From contig OMPR01000019.1 in assembly GCA_900313015.1 (NCBI GenBank), forward strand, positions 1-64,000: a stretch of DNA of 64,000 bases, read 5' to 3'. The DNA is from Rhodobacteraceae bacterium EL53 (GTDB lineage Bacteria; Pseudomonadota; Alphaproteobacteria; Rhodobacterales; Rhodobacteraceae). The translations under genes and the position numbers were made by a program. Under the pieces are notes generated by a model. It was not told the origin of the DNA and searched no databases. It worked only from the letters and a program-made list of their open reading frames with translations. Of this stretch, positions 55,939 through 64,000 are shown one piece after another (within the stretch, counting starts at the first letter, position 1; every line of letters begins with the position of its first letter).

Positions 55939-56490
55939 ATGACCGTAAAATCCGTCTGTGTGTATTGCGGATCCCGCGCCGGAGCAATGCCCGCGTATGC
56001 ACAAGCCGCCAAAGCCTTTGGTACATTGCTTGCAAATGAACGCTGGAGGCTGGTTTACGGAGCAGGTGATGTTGGTCTGATGGGAGAAGTAGCACGCGCC
56101 ACCCAAGCTGCGGGTGGAGAGACATTCGGCGTCATTCCACAGCACCTAGTCGACCGCGAAGTCGGCAAATCAGACCTGTCTACGTATGTGATCACGGAAA
56201 CAATGCACGAGCGGAAAAAGGTCATGCTCGTCAACTCTGATGCTGTTGTCATCCTCCCCGGCGGGCCGGGATCACTTGACGAAATGTTCGAGGCATTGAC
56301 CTGGCGCCAGTTGGGGTTGCATCGCAAACCAATCATTGTCCTGAATGCAAGCGGATACTGGAACCCGCTTCGTACTCTGATTGATCACACCGTGTCTCAG
56401 GGGTTTGCAGACTCTTCGCTGGCTTCCTTCCTGACTTGGGTCGATACCCCTGAAGAGGCTTTGGATGCCCTGCGGGCCTCTCTGTCTTGA
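55939..56490 (+). CDS. LOG-family protein (TIGR00730)
   Basis: 183 residues from the ATG behind GGAAAGG. CVYCGSRAG, LVYGAGDVGLMGEVARA and LPGGPGSLDEMFEALTWRQLGLHRKP are LOG-family motifs. The usual PGGxGTxxE reads PGGPGSLDE, with Ser for Thr, a variant seen in related bacteria. Plant members release active cytokinins from nucleotides; in bacteria the reaction is ribonucleotide phosphoribohydrolase of uncertain substrate. Its 3' end overlaps rarD by 94 bp in antisense. Confidence 0.9.
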   Translation: MTVKSVCVYCGSRAGAMPAYAQAAKAFGTLLANERWRLVYGAGDVGLMGEVARATQAAGGETFGVIPQHLVDREVGKSDLSTYVITETMHERKKVMLVNSDAVVILPGGPGSLDEMFEALTWRQLGLHRKPIIVLNASGYWNPLRTLIDHTVSQGFADSSLASFLTWVDTPEEALDALRASLS

Positions 56491-57347
56491 CGCAGGGATG
56501 AGAGTGAAAACAAGGCCAACGCGATCCAAATTACTGTGAACGCCATCTTGTGCCACCACCCGAAAGGCTCACCAAACACCGCGACTGCGCAGATAAACTG
56601 TAGTGTGGGGTTGACGTATTGCAGCAACCCCACAGTTCCCAAAGCGACACGTCGGGCTGCATAGCTGAACATAATCAGGGGGATGGCCGTCAGTGGCCCT
56701 GAGAGCACAAGCAATAAGCTTGTCGTCCAACCCGTTGCGAAATGCCCCTGCCCCTGTACGTGGTACCAGAATAGAACGAGCACCCAAATTGGTAGCAGAA
56801 CCAGAATTTCGCAGGTGACCGACACAACCGGCCCCAAGGCCATCCCCTTTTTGATCACCCCATAGAACGCAAAACTGATGGATACGATCAGCGAAATCCA
56901 AGGTGCTACCCCAAGTCCCCATGTCAGGCTTGCAACAGCAAAGGCTGCAGCCCCAACGGCAAACCACTGCACACGCGTCAGTTTTTCACCAAACCAAACG
57001 GCACCTATGACAACCGCAATTAGGGGAAATATATAATACCCAAGCGAGGATTCCGTGGCCTTTCCAATTTGGACCGACAAGATGAACGTAAACCAATTTA
57101 TGGAAATCAGCACCGAGGCGATAAGGATGATCAGCAGTTGGCGGCGGTTTCCCAACGCGATTTGAATTTCGCGCAACCGCCCCTGTACCGCCAGAACCAT
57201 TCCGAAAAACACAATGGACCAGAGCGTCCTATGCGCCAGCACCTCTGGTGGGGGTACATCAGCCAGTAATTTGTAGAACAGCGGCGACAGGCCCCAGACC
57301 ACACAGGCCCCGACCATGGCCAACACACCCTTAGCGGTTTCTGACAT
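56397..57347 (-). CDS. rarD: EamA-family transporter RarD
   Basis: 316 residues from the ATG behind GGAGG. Ten membrane helices with MVGACVVWGLSPLFYKLLADVPPPEVLAHRTLWS and LGYYIFPLIAVVIGAVWFGEKLTRVQW, typical of RarD (chloramphenicol-sensitive protein family). The last residues, after the final helix, are an Arg/Ser/Ala-rich tail encoded opposite the LOG gene. Substrate unknown; the resistance-related name is historical. Confidence 0.92.
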   Translation of the reverse strand: MSETAKGVLAMVGACVVWGLSPLFYKLLADVPPPEVLAHRTLWSIVFFGMVLAVQGRLREIQIALGNRRQLLIILIASVLISINWFTFILSVQIGKATESSLGYYIFPLIAVVIGAVWFGEKLTRVQWFAVGAAAFAVASLTWGLGVAPWISLIVSISFAFYGVIKKGMALGPVVSVTCEILVLLPIWVLVLFWYHVQGQGHFATGWTTSLLLVLSGPLTAIPLIMFSYAARRVALGTVGLLQYVNPTLQFICAVAVFGEPFGWWHKMAFTVIWIALALFSLSSLRQDREARRASKASSGVSTQVRKEASEESANP

Positions 57348-57463
57348 TGCGATCCTCCGACGAAAGCTGTGCGCTTGTCCGTTATCAGGTGCAAGACCCT
57401 TCCAGAAATCCCAGCCACTTTTCTGAATCCCCGGTCGAATATTCAACCAAAGTCGTTTGCAAA

Positions 57464-57503
57464 CAAAAGGGCCTGCCAGTCTGATAACTGGCAGGCCCCA
57501 AAA
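57464..57503 (-). terminator. Terminator after sodB
   Basis: GGGCCTGCCAGT (57469-57480) and ACTGGCAGGCCC (57487-57498) form a perfect 12-bp stem with a 6-nt loop. On the minus strand TTTTG follows (from A 57465-57468). It separates sodB from the downstream rarD. Confidence 0.9.
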
Positions 57504-57524
57504 AGTTAGCTGTCGTCGAAACGC

Positions 57525-58124
57525 TTACATGCGCGACGCGACGTTTTCCCAGTTGACTAGGTTGTCCAGGAAGTTGGTCAGGTAAACAGGACGCTTGTTA
57601 CGGAAATCGATGTAGTAGGAGTGTTCCCAAACATCACAACCCAGCAGCGCGGTCTGACCAAAGCACAGAGGGTTCACGCCGTTTTCAGTTTTGGTCACAG
57701 CCAGCGAACCGTCGGCATTTTTCACCAACCAGCACCAACCGGAGCCGAACTGACCAGCACCCGCAGCAGAAAACTGCGATTTGAAGTCGTCAACCGAGCC
57801 AAAATTCTCGACCAGCGCTTTTTCCAGCTCACCCGGCATGGCATTGCCGTTGGGGCCCATCATTTCCCAAAACTGGTTGTGGTTCCAGAGCTGGCTGATG
57901 TTGTTAAAGATGCCGTTCTGAGCGACCGAACCGGCGTCGTAGGTGCCAGTGATGATCTCTTCCAACGACTTGTTTTCCCACTCGGTTCCGGCGATTGCCG
58001 CGTTACCGTTGGTCACATAAGCGTTGTGGTGCAGATCGTGGTGGAATTCCAGCGTTTCTGCTGACATGCCCTTGGATGCCAGAGCGTCATGTGCATAAGG
58101 AAGATCAGGAAGTTCAAAAGCCAT
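57525..58124 (-). CDS. sodB: Superoxide dismutase, iron type
   Basis: 199 residues. Metal ligands are H28, H82, D164 and H168 (LHHNAYV, WNHNQFW, DVWEHSYYIDF). Gln78 in NNISQLWNHNQ occupies the outer-sphere position diagnostic of Fe-type enzymes, although cambialistic use cannot be excluded. It converts superoxide to hydrogen peroxide and oxygen in the cytoplasm. The ATG has AGGGGG upstream. Monocistronic with its own terminator. Confidence 0.96.
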   Translation of the reverse strand: MAFELPDLPYAHDALASKGMSAETLEFHHDLHHNAYVTNGNAAIAGTEWENKSLEEIITGTYDAGSVAQNGIFNNISQLWNHNQFWEMMGPNGNAMPGELEKALVENFGSVDDFKSQFSAAGAGQFGSGWCWLVKNADGSLAVTKTENGVNPLCFGQTALLGCDVWEHSYYIDFRNKRPVYLTNFLDNLVNWENVASRM

Positions 58125-58229
58125 GGCGGCCCCCTGTTGAATAAATGTTGCGGTTCCCATGGTTACATGCTTTGACCACGCGCGCAGGTCAAGGGCCGAG
58201 ACGCAAAACAATCCTCAGGAGACGGGGCG

Positions 58230-59006
58230 ATGCTGACACAAGTTCGTAAAATGTTCTACCGCGCGCGTGGCTATTATGCCGGCTCCTTGAACGGAGAGGC
58301 CTTTCGACTGGACCCTTACCATTCGAAATTCTGGCGCAAAGCCGGGTCCGGCGCATGGGAACCCGAAACATTCGCTGTGTTGGACAAGCATTTGAACTCA
58401 AACAGCGATTATCTGGATATTGGAGCATGGATCGGCCCAACCGTTCTGTTCGGTGCACGCAAAGCGCGCAACGTCATGTGTTTTGAACCCGACCCCGTCG
58501 CGTTGCGCCATTTGCTTTGGAACCTTGAGTTGAACAACCTGCGCAATGTCTCGGCGTTTGGTGTGGCTTTGTCCGACAGCTTTGGCACCGCTCGCATGGC
58601 CAGCTTTGGCGGAGAGGCTGGGGATTCCATGTCGTCCTTGCTAAATAGCGAAGCCAGCGACCGCGAGGGCCACGGAACAGATGCCTTGACCATTTCCTGG
58701 GACCAATTTTCCAAATCTGTGGATCTGTCAGGCGTATCACTTGTCAAAATGGACATCGAAGGCGCGGAATTTTCGGTTTTGCCGACCCTCCTGCCTTGGC
58801 TCAAAGAACATCGGCCGGCGCTGTATCTGTCAACTCACGCCCCTTTTCTGACCCCAAAAGAACGAGAGTTGCGCATGAAAGAGCTTTCTAAATCGCTATG
58901 CTTTTATGGGAAAATCAGCGATGAAACAGGCAAGCGAGTGACACCGGATGACTTTGGAAACACTGAATATCTGACCCGTTTCCCAAGCTTTTTGTTCACG
59001 AACTAG
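58230..59006 (+). CDS. FkbM-family methyltransferase
   Basis: 258 residues with a class I SAM-binding core: NSDYLDIGAWIGPTVLFGARKARNVMCFEPDPVALRHLLWNLELNN, and later VSLVKMDIEGAEFSVLPTLLPWLKEH, both FkbM hallmarks. It probably methylates a sugar hydroxyl or similar small molecule. The start follows AGGAGACGGGGCG. No glycan cluster is near. Divergent from sodB with a 105-bp gap. Confidence 0.88.
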   Translation: MLTQVRKMFYRARGYYAGSLNGEAFRLDPYHSKFWRKAGSGAWEPETFAVLDKHLNSNSDYLDIGAWIGPTVLFGARKARNVMCFEPDPVALRHLLWNLELNNLRNVSAFGVALSDSFGTARMASFGGEAGDSMSSLLNSEASDREGHGTDALTISWDQFSKSVDLSGVSLVKMDIEGAEFSVLPTLLPWLKEHRPALYLSTHAPFLTPKERELRMKELSKSLCFYGKISDETGKRVTPDDFGNTEYLTRFPSFLFTN

Positions 59007-59021
59007 AATATTCACGCACAC

Positions 59022-59444
59022 CTATTTTTTCTTTGAGCACGTCCCGCTAGCGTTGAAGTCTGAATCATACCCACCGAACCACAAACGGTAGGTGGCTTTA
59101 CCCGAGTTTGTCTCAAAACGGATGGTAGAGCTTAAGTTATACGTTGTTGTATCTGTTGTCGGCACATTGTTCGTCGATCAGGAAAACTTCTTTCTGGTTT
59201 TACGTGTCACCAGTTTCGCAGCAATTGGCTTTTTATACATACTATCTACGATTTCATCTAAAACCGCAGCGGACCCATCGTCGTTCTCAACAAGAAACAC
59301 TTTCTCAGACATAAAACTCTGAAGATTAGTCAAACCGTATCTGGTGAATGTGCATCCATAAATCGTGCGGGCAGAAAGTGGCGTTGCCAACGCTATCAAA
59401 AGACTTGATATCAGTGCTTTACGTAACAAAATAGGGTCCCTCAT
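59022..59444 (-). pseudogene. Small secreted protein interrupted by one in-frame TGA
   Basis: From the ATG at 59444 a signal peptide (MRDPILLRKALISSLLIALATPLSA) is followed by a small beta-rich domain. At codon 89 (59178-59180) a TGA stops translation just after RKTRKKFS. The same frame then continues for 51 sense codons with coherent sequence (STNNVPTTDTTTYNLSS, then YRLWFGGYDSDFNASGTC) to TAG at 59022. Related roseobacter secreted proteins have Trp at this point, so TGG to TGA is the simplest change. The two cysteines (GCTF near the start, SGTC at the end) would form a disulfide lost by truncation. Recent nonsense mutation is likely; readthrough or sequencing error remain possible. Confidence 0.65.
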
Positions 59445-59504
59445 TGGTTTGAGCGACCCTAACCTGCACGTTTTAAGTATACAACTCAAACAAGAGTTGA
59501 CCGA

Positions 59505-60071
59505 TCAAAATGCATCGACCTTACTACCCGGCTGCGCAGCAACCTTGAGCAGGTTAAACACGTAGTCAGCGGCAGAGCGGAAACAGATGATGCGAAAACT
59601 GCCATCGGTTTCCATCCAGAACGCACCTGCGACCTGAGCCAGACGTGTGCGACGGAAATGACCTGGCTCAAATGCGCCTGGGGACAGATCCACAGGGGCC
59701 AGTTTCGCCATCACGTCACGCGCGCTGTCGCCTGTTACCCGGAAAACGGCCCGCGCGTCTGAAACATTGACCGCCAGTGCATGTTCGCCGCCAAGGGCAG
59801 TGTTTAGCTCTGCCAATTTCGCCTCCACCTGTACATAGGGTACAAGAACAAGCAACTCATCGGGGGACATCCAGCAAAGCCCTGTGTCCCCAACAACATT
59901 GGCACGGTTCACTGCTGGAATCTCTTGTCCTGTGAGGCCTGAGACAGCTTTCGCCATTGTGTCCGAAGACAGATCCCCCCGCAGGGTAATCATGCCCTGC
60001 AAGCCAATTTCGTCGATACGGGCGATGCCGTCGTATGATGCGTGGTTCAATGCGCTTACGGGATTAGACAT
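59505..60071 (-). CDS. soxG: Sarcosine oxidase gamma subunit
   Basis: 188 residues in the soxG family: LQGMITLRGDLSSDTMAKAVSGLTG, LCWMSPDELLVLVPY, and the end FRIICFRSAADYVFNLLKVAAQPGS. The subunit resembles half of a T-protein and completes the alpha-beta-gamma-delta enzyme. Its start overlaps the soxA stop by 8 nt, so the two are coupled. Last gene of the visible operon. Confidence 0.94.
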   Translation of the reverse strand: MSNPVSALNHASYDGIARIDEIGLQGMITLRGDLSSDTMAKAVSGLTGQEIPAVNRANVVGDTGLCWMSPDELLVLVPYVQVEAKLAELNTALGGEHALAVNVSDARAVFRVTGDSARDVMAKLAPVDLSPGAFEPGHFRRTRLAQVAGAFWMETDGSFRIICFRSAADYVFNLLKVAAQPGSKVDAF

Positions 60072-63000
60072 TTTGCTTTTTCCCTTCCTGATCGTAGATC
60101 ACCGGATCGACGATTTTTGCTTTGTAGATTTTTCCATCAGTGCCGGGGAATTCAATGAATTCGTTCATGCGGTCCGGCCCATGCAACACCAGCCCCATGG
60201 CGATGCCACGGTTCAGATTTGCCGAGAAGTAGGTCGAAGTAACGCGACCGATCATGTTGCGCTGACCGTTGGCGTTGACGCCCTCGCCTACAGCATAAGC
60301 CCCATCCGGCAGCACAGATCCGTCCACGGTTTCCAGACCCACCAGTTTCCACCGGTTGCGATCGGTCATATGGGTGCGCTCCATGGCGCGCTTGCCCAGG
60401 AAATCTTCTTTCTTTTTCGAGATCGCCCAGTTCAGCCCCAGATCTTGTGGGATCACGGTACCGTCCGTTTCGTCCCCGATCATGATAAAGCCTTTTTCGG
60501 CCCGCAGAATGTGCAGTGTTTCTGTGCCATATGGCATCACACCGAATTCCTGCCCCGCCTCCAACAGCGCGTTCCAGAACGCCAGACCCTGACTTGCTGG
60601 AACCGCGATTTCGTAAGACAGCTCACCCGAGAAGGAAATACGATAAGCGCGCGCGTCGAATGCGCCAATCTTACCATCGCGCCATTCCATAAACGGCAGC
60701 GCCTCCTTCGACAAATCCATGCCGCCCAATTTTTCCAACACCTTGCGGGCGTTGGGGCCAACCACAGCAACCTGAGCGAATTGCTCAGTCACATTGGCGA
60801 CGTAGACTTTCCAATCCCACCATTCGGTCTGCAGCCACTCTTCCATGTGACCATGGATCCGCTCAGCACCGCCGGTGGTCGTGTGACAGAGGAAGGTATC
60901 CTCGTCGATGCGCGCGACAACGCCATCGTCCATGAGGAAGCCGTTTTCCGAGCACATCAGACCATAACGACATTTGCCGACCTTTAGCGTCGACATCATG
61001 TTGGTGTACATCATGTCAAGGAACTTGCCCGCATCCGGGCCCTTAACGATCAGTTTGCCAAGGGTAGAGGCATCGAGCAGACCCAGATGTTCGCGCGTGT
61101 TCTTGACCTCGCGGTTGACCGCATCATGTACGGTTTCGCCGGAGCGGACATAAGCAAACGGACGACGCCATTGGCCAACGGGTTCCCAGTCTGCACCATT
61201 GTCATCGCTCCACCCGTGGATCGGTGTCTGGCGCACAGGCTGGAATACCTCGCCACGTGCTTCGCCGCCAATCGCACCCATAGAAATCGGATGGTATGGT
61301 GGGCGGAATGTTGTGGTTCCCACTTGCGGGACTTCCTCACCCAAAGCATTCGCAAGAGTCGCCAAGCCATTAATATTGCTCAATTTTCCCTGATCCGTTG
61401 CCATACCCAACGTAGTGTATCGCTTGGTATGTTCGACGCTTTCATAGCCCTCGCGTGCAGCCAACTGCACATCAGAAACTTTGACATCGTTCTGATAATC
61501 CAGCCAGGATTTCATCCGCAGATCAATTTCAGCGTTCTCTGGCATCAACCAGACAGCCTTCATCGCATTTTCAGCGGTTGTTTCGCACTCTGGCGCGTTT
61601 TCCGTCACGGGCGTGAATCCGGCTGCATTCGCCGCTGCCTCGCCTGCTGTTTGCGCATCTTGCAGGACCGAACCCAACTCCAACGGACCATTCGCGGATC
61701 CAGCAGCAATGACAAATCCATTGCCATCGGAACCCAGCGGAGGGCGCGCGGCATCAGGACGGAAATGCGCCTGCGTCTCATCCCAGATTAGCTTGCCGCC
61801 GCAATGCGACCACAGATGCACAACCGGAGACCAGCCACCAGACATCGCAACTGCATCGCATGAAACTTCTTCACGCGCGCCGCCGACGCCCTCTTGATTA
61901 CAGATCGCAACCTTCTTAACCCGCTTGCCGCCCTTGACTTTGGCGATCGCTTTGCCGGGATCGACGCGAATGCCCAAAGCACGCGCTTCGTCAGCCAATG
62001 CACCGCCCGCATTGGGGCGTGCATCCACAACCCGCAGTACGTCCACACCGGCCTTTTTCAACGTGATCGCGGTGCGATAGGCATCATCGTTGTTGGTTGC
62101 AACAATCACCCGCTGGCCCGAGGAAATCCCCCAGTTCACCAGATAATCACGCATCGCCGAGGCCAGCATGACACCGGGTACATCATTTCCAGCAAACGAT
62201 AGCGGGCGTTCGATTGCGCCCGTTGCGGTCACAATCTGTTTCGCGCGGATCCGCCACAGACGGTGGCGCGGTCCCTGAGCACCCGGCACGTGATCGCTTA
62301 CACGCTCGTATCCCAAGGCGTAACCGTGATCATACACACCTGCGCCCATGCAGCGGGTGCGCAGAGTGACGTTGTCCATCGCCTCCAACTCAGCAACCAG
62401 CTGATCAATGTAAGCATCTGTAGACTGCTCGCCCACAGTGCCACCATCAACCGGCGCACGGCCACCCCAATAGGCGTTCTGTTCCAACAGAAGAACCTTG
62501 GCACCGGATTTGGCCGCTGCTTTGGCTGCCTGCAAACCAGCGATACCACCACCAACGACCAATACATCTGCAAAAGCGTAGAAATGTTCGTAGGTGTCCG
62601 CGTCTTTCAACTCTTTGTCGGGAGCTTTGCCCAGACCCGCCGATTTCCGGATTATCGGTTCATAGACATGTTTCCAGAACGGCTGGGGATGAATGAACAT
62701 CTTGTAGTAGAACCCCGCCGGCAGAAACCGTGACAGCGACGAGTTGATCGCGCCCACGTCAAATTCCAGACTTGGCCAGTGGTTCTGTGAACTCGATGTG
62801 AGACCTTCAAATAGTTCGGTTGTGGTAGCGCGCTGGTTGGGTTCGTACCGGCTACCTTCGCCCAGACCGACCAATGCGTTGGGTTCTTCGGCGCCACTGG
62901 CGACAACCCCACGTGGACGGTGGTATTTAAACGACCGGCCCATCATCATCTGGTCATTAGCCAGCAGAGCCGAGGCAAGCGTATCGCCTTCGTACCCACG

Positions 63001-63081
63001 CATGGTGGTGCCGTTAAAGGTAAAGCTGACCTGCTTGGAACGATCAATCAGGCGGCCTTGTTTTTCGAGACGGGTGCTCAT
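60064..63081 (-). CDS. soxA: Sarcosine oxidase alpha subunit
   Basis: 1005 residues. The N-terminal part has a ferredoxin-like start (FTFNGTTMRGYEGDTLASAL) and an NAD-binding Rossmann site VVGGGIAGLQAAKAAAKSGAKVLLLEQ. The C-terminal third is a T-protein-like tetrahydrofolate domain (SGELSYEIAVPASQGLAFWNALLEAGQ and GFIMIGDETDGTVIPQDLGL). With SoxB, SoxD and SoxG it oxidises sarcosine to glycine, hydrogen peroxide and 5,10-methylene-THF. 68 bp downstream of soxD and coupled to soxG. Confidence 0.97.
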   Translation of the reverse strand: MSTRLEKQGRLIDRSKQVSFTFNGTTMRGYEGDTLASALLANDQMMMGRSFKYHRPRGVVASGAEEPNALVGLGEGSRYEPNQRATTTELFEGLTSSSQNHWPSLEFDVGAINSSLSRFLPAGFYYKMFIHPQPFWKHVYEPIIRKSAGLGKAPDKELKDADTYEHFYAFADVLVVGGGIAGLQAAKAAAKSGAKVLLLEQNAYWGGRAPVDGGTVGEQSTDAYIDQLVAELEAMDNVTLRTRCMGAGVYDHGYALGYERVSDHVPGAQGPRHRLWRIRAKQIVTATGAIERPLSFAGNDVPGVMLASAMRDYLVNWGISSGQRVIVATNNDDAYRTAITLKKAGVDVLRVVDARPNAGGALADEARALGIRVDPGKAIAKVKGGKRVKKVAICNQEGVGGAREEVSCDAVAMSGGWSPVVHLWSHCGGKLIWDETQAHFRPDAARPPLGSDGNGFVIAAGSANGPLELGSVLQDAQTAGEAAANAAGFTPVTENAPECETTAENAMKAVWLMPENAEIDLRMKSWLDYQNDVKVSDVQLAAREGYESVEHTKRYTTLGMATDQGKLSNINGLATLANALGEEVPQVGTTTFRPPYHPISMGAIGGEARGEVFQPVRQTPIHGWSDDNGADWEPVGQWRRPFAYVRSGETVHDAVNREVKNTREHLGLLDASTLGKLIVKGPDAGKFLDMMYTNMMSTLKVGKCRYGLMCSENGFLMDDGVVARIDEDTFLCHTTTGGAERIHGHMEEWLQTEWWDWKVYVANVTEQFAQVAVVGPNARKVLEKLGGMDLSKEALPFMEWRDGKIGAFDARAYRISFSGELSYEIAVPASQGLAFWNALLEAGQEFGVMPYGTETLHILRAEKGFIMIGDETDGTVIPQDLGLNWAISKKKEDFLGKRAMERTHMTDRNRWKLVGLETVDGSVLPDGAYAVGEGVNANGQRNMIGRVTSTYFSANLNRGIAMGLVLHGPDRMNEFIEFPGTDGKIYKAKIVDPVIYDQEGKKQNV

Positions 63082-63149
63082 GGGTCAGACCCTTTCACAA
63101 GAGGAGGCATCGAAGCCCCCGACGGAAGTATTTAGAAAACGAGGAAAGA

Positions 63150-63479
63150 TCACTGGAACTCTCTCCATGACCAGCCCGGGCGTTTGGTGGTGATGGCATC
63201 CTTGATCTCTTGGGGAGGCGCGTAGACCTGTGCGGAATAGGTTCCAAACACTTCCAAGGTCATGGTGCATCGGGCCGCATGGAACCACTTGCCGCAACCG
63301 GCGGCGTGACGCCAGCGTTCCAGATGCACACCCTTGGGGTTTTCGCGCATAAACAGGTAATCATGGAACTGATCGTCGTCCGAGCCAGGGCCAAAGCGCT
63401 TGAGATGCGCTTCGCCACCATTGGCCAGTTCAGTTTCATCGGCATCGACGCCGCAGTAGGGACATTGAAGGGTCAGCAT
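63150..63479 (-). CDS. soxD: Sarcosine oxidase delta subunit
   Basis: 109 residues with CPYCG near the start (C6, C9) and later HAAGCGKWFHAARCT, giving the zinc ligands of SoxD. The ending TTKRPGWSWREF matches the family. It lies between the TfoX-like gene and soxA on the same strand. Structural subunit of the heterotetrameric oxidase. Confidence 0.96.
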   Translation of the reverse strand: MLTLQCPYCGVDADETELANGGEAHLKRFGPGSDDDQFHDYLFMRENPKGVHLERWRHAAGCGKWFHAARCTMTLEVFGTYSAQVYAPPQEIKDAITTKRPGWSWREFQ

Positions 63480-63497
63480 GTGATCATCCTTACGACT

Positions 63498-63824
63498 TCA
63501 TTTCGGTGGCAAGCTGGCCGCATTGACCAGCGAGAATTCGGTTAGTGTGGCGCGCAAATTCGCGTCTTCGAAGCTGCCTACATCTAGTTCGACCATTCCC
63601 CCCATGGGACGGCCTGTAAATGACAGCGGCTGTGCCCCGGCAGCAAGGGCCTCCGCTTCGCGATCCTTACCGGGCCGATACATCGCCCCGTCTTTGGTTA
63701 CTCCGCAGACCATGTTGCCGTGGAACAAAAAACAAAGGCCTCCGAACATTTTCTTTTCGGTTAGCCCTGGCTCCATTCCAAGATCCGAGCGCATGATTTC
63801 AGCCATGTCCTCGGAATAGGCCAT
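63498..63824 (-). CDS. TfoX N-terminal-domain protein inside the sox operon
   Basis: 108 residues from the ATG of MAYSEDMAEIM. The stretch TEKKMFGGLCFLFHGNMVCGVTKDGAMYRPGKD is the TfoX/Sxy N-terminal domain; the C-terminal HhH-like TfoX domain of competence regulators is absent. Function of such short forms is unknown. It is placed between soxB (95 bp upstream) and soxD (18 bp downstream), a position where a sox operon normally has no gene. Confidence 0.88.
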   Translation of the reverse strand: MAYSEDMAEIMRSDLGMEPGLTEKKMFGGLCFLFHGNMVCGVTKDGAMYRPGKDREAEALAAGAQPLSFTGRPMGGMVELDVGSFEDANLRATLTEFSLVNAASLPPK

Positions 63825-63918
63825 CAGTGCTGCTCCAATCCCCACCCCGAGAGACCAAAGTCATCCGCACGACCGAACCGGTCAGCGCTGGCTCTGAAAT
63901 ATTCGGGCTGGAGCCACA

Positions 63919-64000
63919 TTAGTGCGCAACCCCGGCCGCAACGCTTTCGTCGATGAACCGGCCTTCTTTGAAGCGGTCCAGCGAGAAGGCCTCGGTCAGT
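63919..64000 (-). CDS. soxB: Sarcosine oxidase beta subunit, C-terminal end (cut by window)
   Basis: Only the last 26 residues are visible, TEAFSLDRFKEGRFIDESV to AAGVAH and a TAA stop. They match the end of SoxB, the FAD-carrying subunit where sarcosine is oxidised, and the position upstream of soxD-soxA-soxG fits the usual soxB-D-A-G order. The rest lies beyond the window. Confidence 0.85.
   Translation of the reverse strand, partial: LTEAFSLDRFKEGRFIDESVAAGVAH

Overview
The window looks like a chromosome segment of a marine alphaproteobacterium of the Rhodobacteraceae (Roseobacter group). The evidence is a full-length DddP-type DMSP lyase, a heterotetrameric sarcosine oxidase operon (soxB-D-A-G), a BCCT carrier, small Hint-domain and DUF6455 proteins, a clustered ccmABCDG cytochrome c maturation locus next to yajC-secD-secF, and the order TPR protein-bamB-der. 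The species cannot be fixed from this sequence alone.

Layout. 1-3.4 kb is an accessory-looking strip: the 5' end of an IS110/IS1111-type transposase cut by the window edge, two diverged copies of an intergenic repeat, and between them a cupin/small membrane protein pair divergent from a LysR gene. 3.4-6.3 kb is a catabolic island of a TauD-like dioxygenase and a zinc alcohol dehydrogenase, divergent from a second LysR gene. 6.5-12.9 kb holds tRNA-Leu(UAG), a Hint protein, nnrD, glnB-glnA with an NtrC-like site, a periplasmic solute-binding protein and a lytic transglycosylase. 13-19.5 kb holds a DUF3445 N-demethylase divergent from dddP, a hydrolase-OsmC fusion, small envelope proteins and a DUF6455 gene behind a perfect FnrL-type box. 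19.5-26.4 kb has purB, a phosphotransferase, a TPR protein, an orphan FliG-like protein, a DMT transporter, an LpxL-like acyltransferase and a DUF1223 protein.

26.5-44.6 kb is mainly core: acnA, a BCCT transporter with a 28-residue membrane peptide encoded at its 3' end, ccmABCDG, a Mth938-like protein, a TauE-type permease, secF, secD, yajC, an MscS-type channel, serS, a histone-H1-like lysine-rich protein, a fatty acid desaturase and der. 44.6-58.1 kb has bamB, a TPR protein, an RND efflux pair, an Atm1-like ABC exporter, a LysM protein, a LOG-family protein, rarD and sodB. 58.2-64 kb has an FkbM methyltransferase, a small secreted protein gene interrupted by one in-frame TGA, and the sarcosine oxidase operon, with a TfoX-like gene inserted between soxB and soxD and soxB running off the right edge.

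Functionally the window joins housekeeping (nitrogen assimilation, purine synthesis, TCA cycle, protein export, haem-protein maturation, tRNA charging) to use of methylated marine osmolytes (BCCT uptake, DMSP cleavage, sarcosine oxidation, a candidate N-demethylase). I found no CRISPR array, phage, secretion system or obvious defence island, and no clear multigene system of unknown type. The more unusual signals are small: the BCCT-coupled peptide, an inverted repeat shared by dddP and the DUF3445 gene, the FnrL box before DUF6455, a Trp-to-TGA interruption, an acyltransferase lacking the usual catalytic acid, and a terminator-like hairpin 22 nt before an ABC exporter start.
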